A DNA stretch of 64,000 bases from Streptomyces sp. NBC_01235 (GCF_035989285.1 NZ_CP108513.1:6634001-6698000); one strand, 5' to 3'. Shown: positions 6,808 through 15,117, numbered from the stretch's first letter. Program-made: numbers and translations. Notes: generated from the sequence alone by a model not told the origin.

Positions 6808-8742
6808 GTGTCCACCCCGTACTCAGCCGCAGGCGCGACATACGCCTCCGCCGACTTCCACGACGCTCCCCCCGCCCTTGTGGAACCCGAGACGCGACGA
6901 CTGGACGGCGCCGTACGGGAGGCGTCCGTACCGGCGTTGGCGCGCTCGGTGACCTACGGCTCGCTCGCCGACCTGCCCTACGACAACGCGGCCGCCGCTC
7001 CCGAGACGGTGGTCCTCAGCCGCAAGGACACGGAGGGCGAGTGGACGGACATCACGGCCGAGCGCTTCGCGGCCCAGGTCCACGCGGTGGCCAAGGGGCT
7101 GATAGCGGAGGGGCTGGTGCCCGGGGACCGGCTCGCCATCATGGCCCGCACGACGTACGAGTGGACGCTGCTCGACTTCGCGGCCTGGGCGGCGGGCCTG
7201 GTCACCGTCCCCATCTACCCGACCTCCTCCGTCTTCCAGACCCGCTGGATCCTCCACGACTCCGGCGCGGTCGCCCTCGTCACCGAGACGGCCGGCCAGG
7301 CGGCCGCCCTCGGCCCCGAACTCGACCGGCTGCCCGACCTCCATCACCTGTGGGTCATGGAGAAGGGGCATGTGGACCGGCTGATCGAGGCGGGCGAGCA
7401 CGTGCCGGACGCCGAGGTCGAGATCCGCCGGGGGATGCTCGTCCCCGACACGCTCGCCACCCTCATCTACACCTCCGGCACCACCGGCCGCCCCAAAGGC
7501 TGCGCGCTCACCCACGGCAACTTCTTCGCCGAGGTCGACAACGCGATCGAACTCCTCTACCCGGTCTTCAAGTCGAAGGGCGACGACGTCTCCGTCCTCC
7601 TCTTCCTCCCCATGTCCCACGTCTTCGGCCGGATGGTCGCCATCGCCTGCGTCCGCGCCCGCGTCCGCCTCGGCCACGCGCCCAGCCTCAAGTCCGACGA
7701 CCTCCTCCCGGACCTGGCGGCCTTCAGACCCACCTGCCTCCTCGCCATCCCCTACATGCTGGAGAAGGTCTTCAACACGGCCCGCGCCAAGGCGGAGGCC
7801 GGCGGCCGGGTGTCCTCCTTCGACCGGGCGGTCGGCGTGGCCCGCCGCTACGGCGAGGCGGTCGAGGCGCAGAAGACCGGCACCGGCTCCGGCCCGGCGG
7901 CCACCCTCCGCGCGGCCCGCGCCTTCTACGACCCGCTCGTCTACCGCCGCATCCGCAACGCCATGGGCGGCCGCGTCCGCAACGCCATCTGCGGCGGCTC
8001 CCCGCTCGGCCGCCGCCTCTCCTCGTTCTACCTCGGCGCGGGCATCGAGATCTACGAGGGCTACGGCCTGACGGAGACGACGGCCGCGACCACGGTCACC
8101 CCGCCGCTGAAGCCGCGCCTGGGAACGGTGGGCTGGCCCCTGCCCGGCACGAAGATCCGTATAGCGGCGGACGGCGAGATCCTCGTCGCGGGCGAGCACG
8201 TGCTGCGCGGCTACTGGGACCCGGCGGGAGGGGGAGTGGTCCCCGCGGCCCCCGACGGCTGGCTCGCGACGGGCGACATCGGCGAGCTGGACGACGAGGG
8301 CTATCTGACGATCACCGGCCGCAAGAAGGAGATGATCATCACGGCGGGCGGCAAGAGCGTCGCCCCCGCGCCCCTGGAGAACTGGCTGCGCTCCCACCCC
8401 CTGATCTCCCAGGCCATGGTCCTCGGCGACGACCGCCCCTACGTCTCCGCCCTCCTCACCCTCGACCCCGACGGCCTCACCCACTGGCGCCAGATGAACG
8501 GCAAGCACCCGGTCCCGGCGGAACTGCTGATCCACGACGAGGAGCTGAACGCCGTCCTCCAGCGCGCGATCGACGAGGCCAACAAGCTGGTGTCCCGACC
8601 GGAGTCGATCCGCCGCTTCGCCATCCTGCCGGTCGACTTCACGGAGGCGGCGGGGCACCTGACCCCGTCGATGAAACTGCGCCGCGAGACGATCATGCGC
8701 GACTTCGCGGACCAGGTGGAGGGGCTGTACGCGCAGCACTAA
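6808..8742 (+). CDS. Long-chain fatty acyl-CoA ligase (AMP-forming)
   Basis: This 644-residue ANL-superfamily enzyme has the P-loop YTSGTTGRPKG (about residue 225), the EGYGLTETTAATT motif, the TGDIGELDDEGYLTITGRKKE hinge and a C-terminal lid lysine region ending SMKLRRE. It activates a long-chain fatty acid with ATP to acyl-AMP and then acyl-CoA, feeding the thiolase/reductase/hydratase set upstream. GTG 6808 is preferred to an upstream start at 6733 because AGGGAG lies 6 bases before it. The upstream DNA carries the 10-bp repeat array and a candidate lipid operator. Confidence 0.92.
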   Translation: MSTPYSAAGATYASADFHDAPPALVEPETRRLDGAVREASVPALARSVTYGSLADLPYDNAAAAPETVVLSRKDTEGEWTDITAERFAAQVHAVAKGLIAEGLVPGDRLAIMARTTYEWTLLDFAAWAAGLVTVPIYPTSSVFQTRWILHDSGAVALVTETAGQAAALGPELDRLPDLHHLWVMEKGHVDRLIEAGEHVPDAEVEIRRGMLVPDTLATLIYTSGTTGRPKGCALTHGNFFAEVDNAIELLYPVFKSKGDDVSVLLFLPMSHVFGRMVAIACVRARVRLGHAPSLKSDDLLPDLAAFRPTCLLAIPYMLEKVFNTARAKAEAGGRVSSFDRAVGVARRYGEAVEAQKTGTGSGPAATLRAARAFYDPLVYRRIRNAMGGRVRNAICGGSPLGRRLSSFYLGAGIEIYEGYGLTETTAATTVTPPLKPRLGTVGWPLPGTKIRIAADGEILVAGEHVLRGYWDPAGGGVVPAAPDGWLATGDIGELDDEGYLTITGRKKEMIITAGGKSVAPAPLENWLRSHPLISQAMVLGDDRPYVSALLTLDPDGLTHWRQMNGKHPVPAELLIHDEELNAVLQRAIDEANKLVSRPESIRRFAILPVDFTEAAGHLTPSMKLRRETIMRDFADQVEGLYAQH

Positions 8743-8774
8743 AGGGTTCGCGGACGGGGCCCGGACCAGGGAGT

Positions 8775-9308
8775 ATGCCGCTCGTGAACGGCATCGGCGG
8801 ACGGAACGGCATCGAGTTCTTCCACTACCCCTGGGACGACCGTCCCACCGCCCTCGTCTGGGGCATCCGGGTCGACGGCACCGACCTGCGCGCGCTGACG
8901 GCCTGGTCGACCCGCGAGCTGTGGCGACCGGAACTGGAGGACCAGTTCGAGGACCAGGAGGGGGAGTCGGCCGAGCTGATCTGGCGCGGTCATGACGGCC
9001 TGGGAGTACGGGACTTCGAAGACCGCCCGGACCACTTCCTGACGGATGCAGGTGCTGGTGCTGACGCCGTCCCTCTCCTCGGCTGCCCCTGCGGCCTCTG
9101 GGCCTGCTGGCCCCTCATGGCGAGCCTGACGACGACCCTCACAACGGTGACGTGGTCGTCCTTCCACTACCCCGAGCGCGAGGAGTGGGGCGAGTTGCCG
9201 CTGGGCCCGTTCGTCTTCGAGCGGCAGGCGTACGAGACGGCGCTGAGGAACCCGCCGGTCCTGCCGGAGGACCCGCTGGGCCCGCCGCCCGCCGGACTGG
9301 GGGTGTGA
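8775..9308 (+). CDS. Hypothetical protein
   Basis: The 177-residue acidic protein has no signal peptide or transmembrane helix and no domain I recognise. It has a Trp-rich beta-like pattern (FFHYPWDDRPTALVWGIRVDG, IWRGHDGLG, WSSFHYPEREEWGELPLGPFVFE) and a CPCGLWACWP segment that could bind a metal or form a disulfide. The start is uncertain: ATG 8775 lies only one base from AGGGAG (8768-8773), whereas GTG 8784 has a 10-base spacing and may be the true start. It ends 30 bases from the convergent kinase gene. Confidence 0.62.
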   Translation: MPLVNGIGGRNGIEFFHYPWDDRPTALVWGIRVDGTDLRALTAWSTRELWRPELEDQFEDQEGESAELIWRGHDGLGVRDFEDRPDHFLTDAGAGADAVPLLGCPCGLWACWPLMASLTTTLTTVTWSSFHYPEREEWGELPLGPFVFERQAYETALRNPPVLPEDPLGPPPAGLGV

Positions 9309-9338
9309 GGGGACGAACGGTCGGTCGGCCTCAGGGCC

Positions 9339-10286
9339 TCAGGGGGTGAGTGCCTCCGCGGCCCGGTCCAAGAACCGGTTGAGGCGATCGAGAGCAGACC
9401 CGCCGCGAGCCCGCCGGAAGCCGTGCCGCCGCCCCCAGAAGGCGGCCTGGACGAGATGGAACTGCGCCCAGCGCCCGACCCGCTCCCGGTCGAGCCCGGC
9501 GGCCTCGGAGAAGAGGCCGAGGATCCGGTGGGCGGCGGAGCGCAGCCGTTCCGGTTCGTCGTCGAGGCCGACGTCGAGCATCCGCAGCCCGAGCGCCTTG
9601 AGCAACGTCCCGCCGTCGTACGCCGGATCCCCCACCCAGCCCTTGGGATCGACGGCCAGCCAGGGCTCGCGTTCGGCGCGCAGGACGTTACGGGCGTGGA
9701 GATCACCGTGGACGAGGAGATCGGGCTGGGCGTGTCCGAGTTCTCGTACGGTGCCCAGGGCGGCGTCGACCGCACGGGCGGAGAGGGCGTCGTCGAACTC
9801 CTTCTGATCGCAGAGGAGTTGACGCTCCCACCCGTCGGCCATGTCCCGCAACCGGGGCAGTCCGCCCGGCGGCGCGGGAACGGCGAGCCGCCGGCTGATC
9901 CGCCCGGCGACGACGGCGACCTCGTCGGTGTCCTCGACCTCGGCGAGGGACGATGCCCGGACCCGCTCCAGCAGCATCGCGAACCGTGAGTCGTCCCGCT
10001 CGTACAGCCGCACGGCACCCTGCCCGCCCCAGGCGGCGAACGCGTCGGGCTCGTGCACGTTGCCCGGGTGCGGAAACGAGACCTTGAGTACGGCGGGCGT
10101 GGCCCCGCCCCACACGACGGGGACGACGATCCCGACCCCGCCGTGGACGACGTCACCGTCGGGCACGCAGCCCCAGTGGTCGGTCAACTCGCCCAGGAGG
10201 GAGGGCAGCCGGGCGATCCAGTCGGCGCCGGCTTCTCCCTCACGGTCGACTGTGGCACGGACGAAGGTCTCCGGGACGTCGATCAT
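9339..10286 (-). CDS. Aminoglycoside phosphotransferase-like kinase (APH(6)/hydroxyurea kinase type)
   Basis: The 315-residue protein has the kinase-like signature LLVHGDLHARNVL (catalytic Asp) and AVDPKGWVGDPAYD (Mg-binding Asp), which match the streptomycin 6-phosphotransferase and hydroxyurea kinase branch. An N-terminal nucleotide lobe has the AVLKVSFPH lysine. Chromosomal copies of this type are common in Streptomyces and usually have unknown small-molecule substrates, so resistance should not be assumed. ATG 10286 is used because the family N-terminus begins close to it. Confidence 0.8.
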   Translation of the reverse strand: MIDVPETFVRATVDREGEAGADWIARLPSLLGELTDHWGCVPDGDVVHGGVGIVVPVVWGGATPAVLKVSFPHPGNVHEPDAFAAWGGQGAVRLYERDDSRFAMLLERVRASSLAEVEDTDEVAVVAGRISRRLAVPAPPGGLPRLRDMADGWERQLLCDQKEFDDALSARAVDAALGTVRELGHAQPDLLVHGDLHARNVLRAEREPWLAVDPKGWVGDPAYDGGTLLKALGLRMLDVGLDDEPERLRSAAHRILGLFSEAAGLDRERVGRWAQFHLVQAAFWGRRHGFRRARGGSALDRLNRFLDRAAEALTP

Positions 10287-10320
10287 TGCTCCAGTCTGGG
10301 CCAGTTGGCGGCCCCGACGT

Positions 10321-10563
10321 TCACTTCGTGGCGTACGTGAGGAAGCCGGCCCAGGCGGTGGCGGCGAGGGACAGTTCCGGTCCGGCGGGGTTCTTGGAGT
10401 CACGGACGTGGACGGTGTGGGGGCAGGCGGCGACTTCGAGGCACTCGCCGCCTTCGCCGCCGCTGTAGGTCGACTTGCGCCAGGTGTAGGCGGCTTCGAG
10501 GCACTCGCCGCCTTCGCCGTCGCTATAGCTGGACTTGAACCACGTGAGGTCCTTGCTGCTCAT
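10321..10563 (-). CDS. DUF397 protein with a duplicated N-terminal motif
   Basis: The 80-residue protein carries two back-to-back copies of the DUF397 opening motif, WFKSSYSDGEGGECLEAA and WRKSTYSGGEGGECLEVA, followed by one copy of the usual C-terminal half (VHVRDSKNPAGP). Ordinary members have a single copy and about 60 residues. The duplication is visible in the DNA as a 60-base direct repeat (10431-10490 and 10491-10550). The ATG overlaps the stop of the XRE/DUF5753 regulator by four bases (ATGA). Such pairs are toxin-antitoxin-like or BldB/WhiJ-type regulatory pairs in Streptomyces. Confidence 0.88.
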   Translation of the reverse strand: MSSKDLTWFKSSYSDGEGGECLEAAYTWRKSTYSGGEGGECLEVAACPHTVHVRDSKNPAGPELSLAATAWAGFLTYATK

Positions 10564-11417
10564 AGCCCCTCCAGCTTCTTCTCGATCAACGCCCGGGAAT
10601 CCTCAGGCGAGAGAGCCACCGCCCGCATGATCCCATAGCGGTCGGCGATCGTCCGTACCTCTTGGGGGTCGGTGATCAAGCGTGGGTATCCCTGGACCTC
10701 GGTGTACGCCACTTGTGGATGCTTCATAGGCGTCAGCAAGTTGAACGCGCCGCCCATATTGGGGTGGTTCTCGATCCTGGTCGGCATCACCTGGATTTCA
10801 ACATTCCGCCGGTCCCCGATGCGCAGCAATTGCTTCAGCTGCTCCTCCTGGACGGTTCGACCGCCGATGGGCCGATCCAGAACGACCTCTTCGAGCACGT
10901 AACTGACGGTGGGCGAAGGCCAACGCTCCAGGACCTGTTGGCGTGCCAGCCGGTCGGCCACGCGCTTCTCGATGGTCTCCTCGTCGAGCAGCGGCCGTCG
11001 GCGGGAGAACATGGCCCACGCGTAGTCCCTGGTCTGCAACAGGCCCGGCACACCCTGGTTGGCGTAGAAGTGCAGCTCAACCGCCTCCGCCTCCAAGGCC
11101 GCGTAACTCCGGTACCACTCGGGATGTCGCGTCCGAACCTTGCCCATCGCCTCCTTGACCTCAGGGATCGCCTCCTTGAGAAGGCCCCCGGCGTCCAGCA
11201 GGCCGTCCGCCTGCTCCAGCACTTCCGTCCGGATGAGGCGTACCCCCCGCTCCATGGACGAGATGGCATCCGGCCCGTACCCCACCATCTGCCCGAACTC
11301 CTTCTGCGTAAGCCCCTTCCGCTCCCGCAGAAGTTTCAACTGCTTGCCGAGCGCGGTGAACAGCCCCGTCGTCCCGTCGGCCTCGGCCGGTGTCTCCGGC
11401 CTGCGCTCATCCTTCAC
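10560..11417 (-). CDS. XRE-family regulator with DUF5753 (WhiJ/Scr1-like)
   Basis: The 285-residue protein has an N-terminal Cro/CI helix-turn-helix (about residues 28-60, LTQKEFGQMVGYGPDAISSMERG) and a DUF5753 domain to the C-terminus (EAEAVELHFYANQGVPGLLQTRDYAWAMF, then ADRLARQQVLE). Its partner DUF397 gene overlaps by four bases downstream. These pairs modulate development and antibiotic output in S. coelicolor. The divergent anti-sigma-like ATPase gene at 11.55 kb is a common third member of such loci. Confidence 0.9.
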   Translation of the reverse strand: MKDERRPETPAEADGTTGLFTALGKQLKLLRERKGLTQKEFGQMVGYGPDAISSMERGVRLIRTEVLEQADGLLDAGGLLKEAIPEVKEAMGKVRTRHPEWYRSYAALEAEAVELHFYANQGVPGLLQTRDYAWAMFSRRRPLLDEETIEKRVADRLARQQVLERWPSPTVSYVLEEVVLDRPIGGRTVQEEQLKQLLRIGDRRNVEIQVMPTRIENHPNMGGAFNLLTPMKHPQVAYTEVQGYPRLITDPQEVRTIADRYGIMRAVALSPEDSRALIEKKLEGL

Positions 11418-11550
11418 TCACGGCACCGCCTTCACGTCTTCCTGGTCACGACCGACGACCCGTACACCCGCCCCACCGCAGCCGTACGGCTACACAGAGT
11501 CGCCAAGTCGCCCCTGGCCAGGGTAGATACAACCGACCACGCTGAGTCAG

Positions 11551-11979
11551 GTGAACTCCGAAATCTCCACCCAGATCTCCACCCCCCACGGTGAGCTGAC
11601 CCTGCGCCTCAGCTCCACCCCGCGCGGTGCCCGCCTGGCCCGCCGCCTCGCCGCGCAGCAGCTCACGGACTGGGGATACCCGCACGACGGCGACGCCAAC
11701 TACACCGCGCAGCAAGTCGTCGCGGAGCTCGCCGCCAACGCCGTCACGCACGGACGCGTGCCCGGCCGGGACTTCGAACTGCGGCTGCTGCTCCTCGCGG
11801 AGGACACGCTGCGTGTCGAGGTGAGTGACGCGCGCGGGGACCGGCAACTGAGGATCGTCACGAACCCGGAGGAGGAGGGCGGCCGGGGCCTGATCCTCGT
11901 CTGGGTCCTGGCCCGTACGTGGGGTGTCGCGGAGCGGGCCGTCGGCAAGACGGTGTGGGCCGAACTGCCGCTCACCTAG
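11551..11979 (+). CDS. RsbW/SpoIIAB-like ATP-binding regulatory protein
   Basis: The 142-residue protein has the HATPase_c_2 fold: the N box VVAELAANAVTHG (about residues 53-65), the DARG segment and the GGRGLILVWVLARTWGV lid. The family includes anti-sigma factor serine kinases. No anti-anti-sigma or sigma gene is adjacent; its neighbour is the divergent XRE/DUF397 pair, a frequent association in Streptomyces. Its TAG stop shares a CTAG palindrome with the stop of the convergent GNAT gene. Confidence 0.85.
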   Translation: MNSEISTQISTPHGELTLRLSSTPRGARLARRLAAQQLTDWGYPHDGDANYTAQQVVAELAANAVTHGRVPGRDFELRLLLLAEDTLRVEVSDARGDRQLRIVTNPEEEGGRGLILVWVLARTWGVAERAVGKTVWAELPLT

Positions 11980-12503
11980 GGCGCGTCGTCCCGCAGCACG
12001 CTGTAGGAAAGGCTGTCGCGCCAGCGCCCGTCCCGGAACACGACGCTGCGCAGGACGCCCTCGCGGGTGAAACCGACTTTCTCCAGGGCGCGTTGCTCGG
12101 CGATGTTCTCCACATCGGTGTGCGCCTCGATCCTCATGACGGGCGTGTGCGCGAACAGGTAGCGGGCCAGGAGGCGTTGGGCCTGTGTTCCGACGCCGCG
12201 TCCCTGGGCCTGTGGCAGCAGCTGGATGCCCATGTTCCAGAAGTACGAGCCGGGCACGGTGACGACCTTGCGCCAGGCCACGAAGCCGAGTGGCTCCGTG
12301 CCGGACGTCACCATCAACAGGCCGCCGTCGTCGGAGAGCATGCCGTTCTCGGCCCAGCGGCGCCTGAAGCGCCCCGGGTCCGCCCAGCCGAACCACGCGA
12401 ACGGCCCGGCGGCCTCGGGGTCGACCAGAAACTGTTCCAGCATCGGCAAGTCGTCCTCGCGGACGGGACGCAGGCGCACGGTGTCGTCGATCACCCGGGC
12501 CAC
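11976..12503 (-). CDS. GNAT-family acetyltransferase (RimJ/RimL-type)
   Basis: The 175-residue protein has the Acetyltransf_3 layout: VRLRPVREDDLPMLEQFL at the N-terminus, the acetyl-CoA loop AQGRGVGTQAQRLLARY (about residues 110-126) and NIAEQRALEKVGFTREG. The substrate may be a protein N-terminus or a small amine; it cannot be told from sequence. The GTG at 12503 has AGGAAG 9 bases upstream and is preferred to the GTG at 12494. It converges with the ATPase gene, and the two stop codons overlap in CTAG. Confidence 0.82.
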   Translation of the reverse strand: MARVIDDTVRLRPVREDDLPMLEQFLVDPEAAGPFAWFGWADPGRFRRRWAENGMLSDDGGLLMVTSGTEPLGFVAWRKVVTVPGSYFWNMGIQLLPQAQGRGVGTQAQRLLARYLFAHTPVMRIEAHTDVENIAEQRALEKVGFTREGVLRSVVFRDGRWRDSLSYSVLRDDAP

Positions 12504-12504
12504 G

Positions 12505-12711
12505 CTAGCTGTCTTCCTGCCGGGATGGGGCGGCCAAGGCAACAGGCAGTCGAACACGACCCCCGCCATGCGTCCCAGCCGCCTTCCGGTTCCCCCGCCC
12601 CCGTTCCGCCGCCATGGCCGCCGACACGATCGCCTGGACGTCCGCCACGTCGACATCGCCCCGGACCGCGCCTGCTTCCTGGGCTCGGACGAGCAGTTCT
12701 CGTCGGGAGAC
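12505..12711 (-). pseudogene. Remnant of a TetR-family regulator C-terminus
   Basis: After the methyltransferase stop codon the same frame stays open for 68 codons to TAG at 12507-12505. The predicted peptide contains ELLVRAQEAGAVRGDVDVAD followed by VQAIVSAAMAAERG, which reads like the C-terminal helices of TetR-family regulators. No start codon with a ribosome-binding site and no helix-turn-helix are present. I read it as a 3' fragment left after a deletion. Translational readthrough of the methyltransferase TGA is the alternative. Confidence 0.5.
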
Positions 12712-13395
12712 TCAGGCCTTCGTCGGCCTGTGGGCGATCAGCAGGGCCTGGGGGGTCGACTCGCCTCGGTCGGGCTCCGCCTGGCGAACCGTGCTCGACC
12801 ACATCGTGAAGCCGGCCGACGTCAGTAGCTCGGCCATCTGCTCGGGGCGGCGGCGTTCGAAGTCGAGGGCGACCGGGTGGCCCCAGGGGCGGTCGTGGTG
12901 GCGGGGCTCGTCGCCGACCTGGAAGCCGAGGAGGAGGTGGCCGCCGGGGGTGAGGACGCGGTGGAACTCGGCGAAGAGGGCGGGGAGTTCGCCCACAGGG
13001 GTGTGGATGGAGGAGTAGAAGGAGACGACGCCGTCGAGGGAGCCGTCCGCGTGCCCGTCCAGCTTGAGCATCGAGCCCTGCTCGAACCGGATCCCCGGGT
13101 TCTCGCGCCGCGCGATCGCCAGCATCGACTCCGACAGGTCGAGCCCGGACACGTCGAGCCCGAGCGAGGCGAGGAACCCCGTCGTCCGGCCGGGTCCGCA
13201 CCCCAGGTCGGCCACCCGGCCGCCGGCGCCGACGAGTTCGGCGTACGCCGTGAGCACGGCCCGCTCCAGCGGCATCGTGGTGAGCGCGTCACGGAAGCGT
13301 TCGGCGTAGTCCTCGGCGACGGTGTCGTAGAAGGTGCGGGTGGCGGTCAGGAAACCGGGGGCGGGGTCTGTGGTGTGGTCGGTGGTGTCGGTCAT
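12712..13395 (-). CDS. Class I SAM-dependent methyltransferase
   Basis: The 227-residue protein has a Methyltransf_25/11-type Rossmann core: motif I VADLGCGPGRTTGFL (about residues 55-69), motif II VSGLDLSESML, and the post-motif segment VLTPGGHLLLGFQVGD. The N-terminal DTVAEDYAERF is common in small-molecule methyltransferases of Streptomyces. The substrate is unknown. ATG 13395 opens the conserved region. The stop is followed in frame by a TetR-like remnant. Confidence 0.85.
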   Translation of the reverse strand: MTDTTDHTTDPAPGFLTATRTFYDTVAEDYAERFRDALTTMPLERAVLTAYAELVGAGGRVADLGCGPGRTTGFLASLGLDVSGLDLSESMLAIARRENPGIRFEQGSMLKLDGHADGSLDGVVSFYSSIHTPVGELPALFAEFHRVLTPGGHLLLGFQVGDEPRHHDRPWGHPVALDFERRRPEQMAELLTSAGFTMWSSTVRQAEPDRGESTPQALLIAHRPTKA

Positions 13396-13448
13396 GGGTC
13401 GGGACCCTAGTCGGGCCCACTGACAACCGGGGGGTGTTCCAGGCCGTT

Positions 13449-13769
13449 CTAAGCCACGCCCAGTGCCCGCAGGCCCCCGGCCGTCGCCGCCGCCCCCAGC
13501 ACCACCACAGCGAACGGCGCCCGCCTCCACGCCAGGGCCCCGCCCGCCAGCACCCCGGCCGGACGCGCCCACCCGGCGAAGCCGCCACCCTCGGTCAGCG
13601 CGCCCGTGGCCAGCAGCGCGACCAGCAGGACCACCGCCCCGGCGGACAGCAACTCCTGCACCCGGGCGGGCAGTTCCACCCGCCCGTGCAGTGCGGGGCC
13701 GACCAGCCGGAGGGCGTACGTCCCCACCGCCAGCGTCAGGATCAAGGTCAAGGTGCCCGTCGCGCTCAT
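13449..13769 (-). CDS. azlD: AzlD-family branched-chain amino acid exporter subunit
   Basis: The 106-residue protein has four hydrophobic segments and the family features TYALRLVGPAL near the N-terminus and LLSAGAVVLLVALLATGAL. It is the small subunit of AzlCD-type exporters, which expel branched-chain amino acids or analogues. Its ATG overlaps the azlC stop by four bases (13766-13769), so it is coupled to AzlC. Confidence 0.85.
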   Translation of the reverse strand: MSATGTLTLILTLAVGTYALRLVGPALHGRVELPARVQELLSAGAVVLLVALLATGALTEGGGFAGWARPAGVLAGGALAWRRAPFAVVVLGAAATAGGLRALGVA

Positions 13770-14473
13770 GCTGCCGGCCTCCTGTGGCCGCGCCCGTACA
13801 GCGCCAGGCCGGTCAGGGCGAGCAGTACCGGCACCCCGGCCGGGACGACCGGTGTCGCCGCCAGGGCGAGGGTCGCGCCGAGTGCGGCGGGGCGGCGTAG
13901 GCGGGCATCCTTGCGCAGCGTCGGCAGGACCAGGGCCACGAGGACGGCGGGGAAGGCCGCGTCCAGGCCGTAGGTCGCCGTGTCGCCGAGGGCGCTCCCG
14001 GCGAGGGCGCCCGCGAGCACGCCCGTGTTCCAGACGGCGAACAGGCCGAGGCCGGAGATCCAGAAGGCGGCGCGGCGGCGGGCGGGGTCCGGCTGGGCGA
14101 GGGCGAAGGCGACGGTCTCGTCGGTCACCAGGTGCGCGCCGAGGAGACGGCGCGCGCGGCCGGGGCCGAGGAGGTCGGCGACCGCGAGGCTGAAGGCGGC
14201 GTTGCGGGTGTTGAGGAGGAGGCCGGTCGCGGCGGCGGCGAGCGGACCGCCCCCGGCCAGCAGCACGCCGACCGCGCTGAACTGGGCGGAGCCCGCGTAC
14301 ACCACCAGCGACATCACCACCGGCACCCAGACCGGCAGCCCCCCGGCCACGGAGATCGCGCCGAAGGACACACCCACCACCCCGCCGGCCAGCCAGACGA
14401 GTGAACTGTCGCGGACGAGGGGGCGGAACAGGGGGCCGGTCACGGCTGAGGGTGTTCGTTGTAGCGAACGCAT
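13766..14473 (-). CDS. azlC: AzlC-family branched-chain amino acid exporter subunit
   Basis: The protein is about 235 residues with the AzlC layout: VGVSFGAISVAGGLPVWVPVVMSLVVYAGSAQF near the N-terminus, then LNTRNAAFSLAVADLL, HLVTDETVAFAL and further helices. The start is uncertain: GTG 14500, ATG 14473 and GTG 14443 are all possible and none has a good ribosome-binding site. A GTTCG-N6-CGAAC repeat covers codons 2-7 if ATG 14473 is used. The divergent XRE-cupin gene is the likely regulator. Confidence 0.82.
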   Translation of the reverse strand: MRSLQRTPSAVTGPLFRPLVRDSSLVWLAGGVVGVSFGAISVAGGLPVWVPVVMSLVVYAGSAQFSAVGVLLAGGGPLAAAATGLLLNTRNAAFSLAVADLLGPGRARRLLGAHLVTDETVAFALAQPDPARRRAAFWISGLGLFAVWNTGVLAGALAGSALGDTATYGLDAAFPAVLVALVLPTLRKDARLRRPAALGATLALAATPVVPAGVPVLLALTGLALYGRGHRRPAA

Positions 14474-14517
14474 GTTTTCTATACTGGACAGACCGGCCAC
14501 TGTTCGTCAAGCCGAAC
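14454..14517. promoter_or_regulatory. Paired GTTCG-N6-CGAAC operators in the azlC/regulator divergent promoter
   Basis: Two inverted repeats of the same design, GTTCG-N6-CGAAC, occur at 14454-14469 and 14502-14517, with start-to-start spacing of 48 bases. A further CGAAC half-site lies just before the regulator ATG. A TATACT hexamer (14480-14485) lies between them and could be the -10 of the regulator gene. They are likely the operator of the XRE-cupin protein, giving autoregulation and exporter control. Confidence 0.65.
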
Positions 14518-14541
14518 GACCGTACCGATGGAGCGAACGAC

Positions 14542-15117
14542 ATGTCCGACCCGGCGTCCCCGCCCCCCTCCCGCCTGCCCCTGGACTGGATCGCCGCCGC
14601 CCTGCGCCGCGAGCGCACCCGCGCCGGGCTCTCCCTCTCCGAGCTGGCCAAACGTGCCGGCATCGCGAAGTCCACGCTGTCGCAACTGGAGGCGGCGAGC
14701 GGCAATCCGAGCATGGAGACGATCTGGGCGCTGGGTGTGGCGCTGGGCGTGCCGTTCGCCACGCTCGTCGAGCCGCCGGTCTCGGCCGTCCGGGTGATTC
14801 GCGCGGGGCAGGGGCCCACGGTCGCCTCGGAGCAGGCGCCGTACGTGGCCACGCTGCTGTCGGCCAGCCCGCCGGGCGCGCGGCGGGACATCTACCACCT
14901 GCGGGCGGAGCCGGGTGCGGTACGGGAATCGGAGCCACACATTCCGGGCACGGTCGAGCATCTGATCGTCAGTACGGGACGGGTGAAGGCAGGCCCGGCC
15001 GGGGAGCTGGTGGAACTGGAGCCGGGGGACTACCTGACCTACCGGGGGGACGTGCCGCACTCGTACGAGGCGCTGGCGCCGGGCACGACGTTCGTGCTGG
15101 TCATGCAGCACGTCTGA
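14542..15117 (+). CDS. XRE-cupin regulator (exporter-linked)
   Basis: The 191-residue protein has an N-terminal Cro/CI helix-turn-helix (about residues 18-72, LSLSELAKRAGIAKSTLSQLE) and a C-terminal cupin with EHLIVSTGRVKAGPAGE and LEPGDYLTYRGDVPHSYEA. Proteins of this type sense a small molecule in the cupin and control adjacent metabolic or export genes. ATG 14542 has GGAG 8 bases upstream. It is divergent from azlCD, and the region between contains two identical inverted repeats. Confidence 0.88.
   Translation: MSDPASPPPSRLPLDWIAAALRRERTRAGLSLSELAKRAGIAKSTLSQLEAASGNPSMETIWALGVALGVPFATLVEPPVSAVRVIRAGQGPTVASEQAPYVATLLSASPPGARRDIYHLRAEPGAVRESEPHIPGTVEHLIVSTGRVKAGPAGELVELEPGDYLTYRGDVPHSYEALAPGTTFVLVMQHV

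Noticed and set aside
6765..9308. An 847-codon plus-strand frame joining the acyl-CoA ligase region to the next gene
   Set aside because: Only its last 178 codons (from 8775) look like protein; the rest is an out-of-frame shadow of the ligase.
9339..10286. Calling the APH-like kinase an antibiotic resistance gene
   Set aside because: Family motifs are present but chromosomal copies of this branch commonly have other substrates, and no resistance context is nearby.
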